This document shows, piece by piece, positions 6,742 through 8,931 of a stretch of 8,931 nt of DNA; within the stretch, counting starts at the first letter, position 1, and every line of letters begins with the position of its first letter. The stretch lies in assembly GCA_024644775.1 (NCBI GenBank), contig JAHEHB010000219.1:1-8931 (forward strand), read 5' to 3'. Below the pieces are notes generated by a model. It did no database searches, was not told the DNA's origin, and worked only from the letters and a program-made list of their open reading frames with translations. The DNA comes from Deltaproteobacteria bacterium (GTDB lineage: Bacteria > Desulfobacterota > Desulfobacteria > Desulfobacterales > SURF-15). Position numbers and translations under genes: made by a program.

Positions 6742-8013
6742 ATGAAAGTGATCGTTGTTGGAAGTGGATGGGCTGGATGTGCAGCCGCTGTCTCAGCCAG
6801 CAAACAGGGTGCAGCGGTGGTTCTCATCGAAAGAACCGATATGCTACTGGGAACCGGTCTGGTCGGAGGGATCATGAGGAATAATGGCCGATTTACGGCT
6901 GCTGAAGAAATGATCGCCATGTCCGGTGGCGACCTATTCCAGCTCACCGACCAACACGCGCTTCATCGCAATATAGATTTTCCCGGTCATCGCCACGCAT
7001 CACTTTATAACGTCGCCGTCATGGAGCCCTCAGTCCGGAGATTTCTAGAGAATAAAGGTATCGAAATACGGGTCTCCACGCGCGTTACAGACGTCGAAAC
7101 GAACGACGGTCGAGTCGAATCCGTTTTGGGGAAACAAGAAAAAGAAACGGTTCGTTTCGAAGGAGATGTATTTATTGACGCCACCGGTACTGCCGGCCCT
7201 CCCGCAAATTGCAACAAGTATGGCAATGGTTGTGTCATGTGCGTGCTTCGTTGTCACACGTTCGGCGGGCGTGTAAGCATAACGGCCAAGGCGGGCGTAA
7301 AGGAAATGATGGGTCGAAAAGGCGAACAAATCGGTGCAGTCAGTGGATCGTGCAAGCTTCTAAAGGAATCCCTTTCCCCGGATATTCGCAGTACACTCAC
7401 AAAAAATGGGGTTGTGGTAATTCCTATTCCGGAATCGAAAATGCTGAAAGGCAAACTATCACTCAAAGCATGCCAGCAGTATGCTATTTCAGATTTTGAA
7501 GAGAATATAATTTTACTGGATACAGGGCATGCCAAGCTCATGAGCGCTTTTTTTCCGTTGAAGATACTGCGAGACATACTCGGGTTCGAAAACGTCCGCT
7601 ACGAAGACCCTTATGCAGGAGGCATCGGTAATTCCATTCGATATTTCGACATGGCGCCTCGGAATGATGCGCTTCAGGTAGAAGGGTTTGAAAACCTTTT
7701 TTGCGCTGGAGAGAAGGCCGGCCTGTTGGTCGGTCACACAGAAGCGATTTGTACCGGAACGTTAGCGGGGTATAATGCTGTCAGACAAACAAAAAGGAAG
7801 CCGCTGCTGGTGCTCCCCAATTCGCTGGTCGTTGGTGATGCCATTCAATTTGTTCGAACAGAGATGCAGACGGAAGGAAAACTCAACCTGAAATATACCT
7901 TCTCGGGATCCGTGCTGTTTGACCGAATAAAACAAAGGAATTTTTATACGACAAATACCACGGAAATAGAAAAAAGAGTCGATGCGGCCGGTATGAGCGG
8001 TATATTTGCATAA
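6742..8013 (+). CDS. FAD-dependent oxidoreductase with four-cysteine motif
   Basis: The 423-residue protein begins directly with a dinucleotide-binding fold, MKVIVVGSGWAGCAAA (GxGxxG at G7, G9, G12), with E30 ending the second strand as expected for FAD ribose binding. VFIDATG (143-149) and a C-terminal NLFCAGEKAGLLVGH (318-332) complete the flavin-binding pattern of the FAD_oxidored/GidA-like superfamily. A cysteine group C157-x6-C164-x2-C167-x3-C171 directly follows the ATG motif and could bind an iron-sulfur cluster or a metal; that is inference. The substrate is unknown. The frame is open upstream to an ATG at 6622, but the Shine-Dalgarno site and the position of the FAD motif favour 6742. 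It lacks a signal peptide and should be cytoplasmic. The MlaC-family gene starts 12 bases after its stop, so the two probably form an operon. It is not an HpnE-type (amine oxidase) or MnmG-length protein. Confidence 0.85.
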   Translation: MKVIVVGSGWAGCAAAVSASKQGAAVVLIERTDMLLGTGLVGGIMRNNGRFTAAEEMIAMSGGDLFQLTDQHALHRNIDFPGHRHASLYNVAVMEPSVRRFLENKGIEIRVSTRVTDVETNDGRVESVLGKQEKETVRFEGDVFIDATGTAGPPANCNKYGNGCVMCVLRCHTFGGRVSITAKAGVKEMMGRKGEQIGAVSGSCKLLKESLSPDIRSTLTKNGVVVIPIPESKMLKGKLSLKACQQYAISDFEENIILLDTGHAKLMSAFFPLKILRDILGFENVRYEDPYAGGIGNSIRYFDMAPRNDALQVEGFENLFCAGEKAGLLVGHTEAICTGTLAGYNAVRQTKRKPLLVLPNSLVVGDAIQFVRTEMQTEGKLNLKYTFSGSVLFDRIKQRNFYTTNTTEIEKRVDAAGMSGIFA

Positions 8014-8025
8014 AACGGAATGAAT

Positions 8026-8646
8026 ATGAGAAATCCGATAAAGATATTGTTAAGTTTATTGATATCGGTGGTGATGTCTGGTTCAGCAGTCGCTCAGAAT
8101 AATCGGCCGATCGATATTATACAAAACACCATAGACAAGACCCTGACAATAATGAATGACCCTCGATACGAGAACGACGCCCAACAAGACCAACTGCAAC
8201 AGAAAATTTGGGATGTCGTTCGAGATGTATTCGACTACAACGAGATCGCCAGACGTGCGCTGGCCAGAAACTGGAAACAATTCACTTCTGCCCAAAGAAA
8301 AGAATTTACACAGGTTTTTTCTGAATTTCTTAAAAATACGTACTTAAACAGACTCAAAAGGGAATACAAGGATACGAAGTTCACTTATGAGGGACAAGAG
8401 TTGATATCAGAGACAAAGGCAAAGGTAAAAACAAAATTAGAAAGAAAGACGTTGGAAGCCGCAGTGAATTATCGTATGCGATATCAAAACGAAAAATGGC
8501 GAATTTATGATATAACGATCGAAGGCGTGAGTATGATAAAAAACTATCGAAGTCAGTTTAAAGAGATCCTCACCAAAGAATCGCCTGCTCAACTCATTGA
8601 ACGACTCAAAGAGAAGTTGAAACCACAAAGTACCGCAATCAAATAA
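8026..8646 (+). CDS. mlaC: MlaC/Ttg2D-family periplasmic phospholipid-binding protein
   Basis: The 206-residue protein is the usual MlaC length. It opens with a Sec signal peptide (basic RNPIK, hydrophobic core 6-19, AVA-Q cleavage site after residue 23). The mature part shows MlaC features: a helical N-terminal half with FDYNEIARRALARNWKQFTSAQRKEF (69-94) and LKNTYLNRL (102-110), then an NTF2-like beta-rich half ending in WRIYDITIEGVSMIKNYRSQFKEIL (158-182). In known systems MlaC shuttles phospholipids across the periplasm between outer and inner membrane complexes. No mlaE, mlaF, mlaD or mlaA is visible here, so it may serve a distant transporter or a pathway linked to the flavoprotein. An ATG at 8020 would add two residues, but CGGA (8016-8019) abuts it and sits 6 bases before the ATG at 8026, which I prefer. 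It follows the flavoprotein by 12 bases (from the 8026 start) and probably shares its transcript. Confidence 0.88.
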   Translation: MRNPIKILLSLLISVVMSGSAVAQNNRPIDIIQNTIDKTLTIMNDPRYENDAQQDQLQQKIWDVVRDVFDYNEIARRALARNWKQFTSAQRKEFTQVFSEFLKNTYLNRLKREYKDTKFTYEGQELISETKAKVKTKLERKTLEAAVNYRMRYQNEKWRIYDITIEGVSMIKNYRSQFKEILTKESPAQLIERLKEKLKPQSTAIK

Positions 8647-8654
8647 CGCAATTG

Positions 8655-8931
8655 TTATTGAAAAATATCTTCCGGCAAAAAAGCGGTGACCGTGACATTC
8701 GGCAGATCGACGATATTACTGACTCTCAAATCCACTGCCACACTGCAAATGACATAGGCCTGTTCCTTGGTCCATCCTCGCTCTTGAAGCAATGCGATCA
8801 TATTGAGCAGCGCATTTCGAGCCGCCAGTGTTAAGTCCTCGCCTTCCTGAGTGCCGTCCTCCCGCAGCGGTATCCCCATTGTAGCAATGAAGTTTCGAGG
8901 TACCGCCCACTCCGGGGATGCGAAATAGCCC
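8655..8931 (-). CDS. Acetamidase/formamidase, C-terminal part (5' partial)
   Basis: The minus-strand frame is open from the window edge to a TAA at 8655-8657 and gives 91 residues. The start lies beyond the window; an ATG at 8877-8879 is an internal methionine. The sequence begins GYFASPEWAVPRNFIATMGIP and continues ARNALLNMIALLQERGWTKEQAYVICSVAVDLRVSNIVDLPN and FLPEDIF. This is the characteristic end of the FmdA/AmdA family, cytoplasmic amidases that hydrolyse formamide or short aliphatic amides to ammonia and the acid. The catalytic core is not in the window, so substrate choice cannot be judged. The gene converges on the MlaC gene with 8 bases between the two stop codons. Confidence 0.87.
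   Translation of the reverse strand, partial: GYFASPEWAVPRNFIATMGIPLREDGTQEGEDLTLAARNALLNMIALLQERGWTKEQAYVICSVAVDLRVSNIVDLPNVTVTAFLPEDIFQ

Noticed and set aside
8652..8834. Plus-strand ORF after the MlaC gene
   Set aside because: It is antisense to the acetamidase/formamidase C-terminus, whose family motifs are unmistakable.

Overview
The window looks like chromosomal DNA from a Gram-negative anaerobe-type bacterium, most likely a Desulfobacterota (former Deltaproteobacteria) member. This rests on the long BatA-type/VWA protein pair, a periplasmic MlaC-type lipid carrier (which implies an outer membrane), a Maf/DUF115 glycosyltransferase, and the kinds of degenerate short intergenic repeats present. 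The assignment is inference; there is no rRNA or other phylogenetic marker here.

Layout. (1) Positions 1-4328, plus strand: two tightly spaced membrane-anchored von Willebrand factor A (VWA) proteins. The first lacks its N-terminus at the window edge. The second has two VWA domains and a glutamine-amidotransferase-like fold. In relatives such genes usually follow a MoxR-type AAA+ ATPase and a DUF58 protein, which would lie upstream of this window. (2) Positions 4329-4735: a 407-base non-coding stretch between convergent genes, holding three kinds of short degenerate repeats and a long inverted repeat. (3) Positions 4736-6499, minus strand: a stand-alone Maf-like (DUF115) glycosyltransferase. 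(4) Positions 6500-6741: a divergent regulatory region with overlapping promoter-like elements on both strands and a second plus-strand promoter-like element further in. (5) Positions 6742-8646, plus strand: a two-gene unit made of a FAD-dependent oxidoreductase with an unusual four-cysteine motif and a MlaC-family periplasmic protein, 12 bases apart. (6) Positions 8655-8931, minus strand: the C-terminal end of an acetamidase/formamidase, converging on the MlaC gene with only 8 bases between stop codons.

The genes do not form one obvious pathway. The VWA pair is one functional unit, and the flavoprotein/MlaC pair is probably a second. The glycosyltransferase and the amidase look like independent loci. 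I see no tRNA, rRNA, CRISPR array, transposase, integrase or clear Rho-independent terminator.
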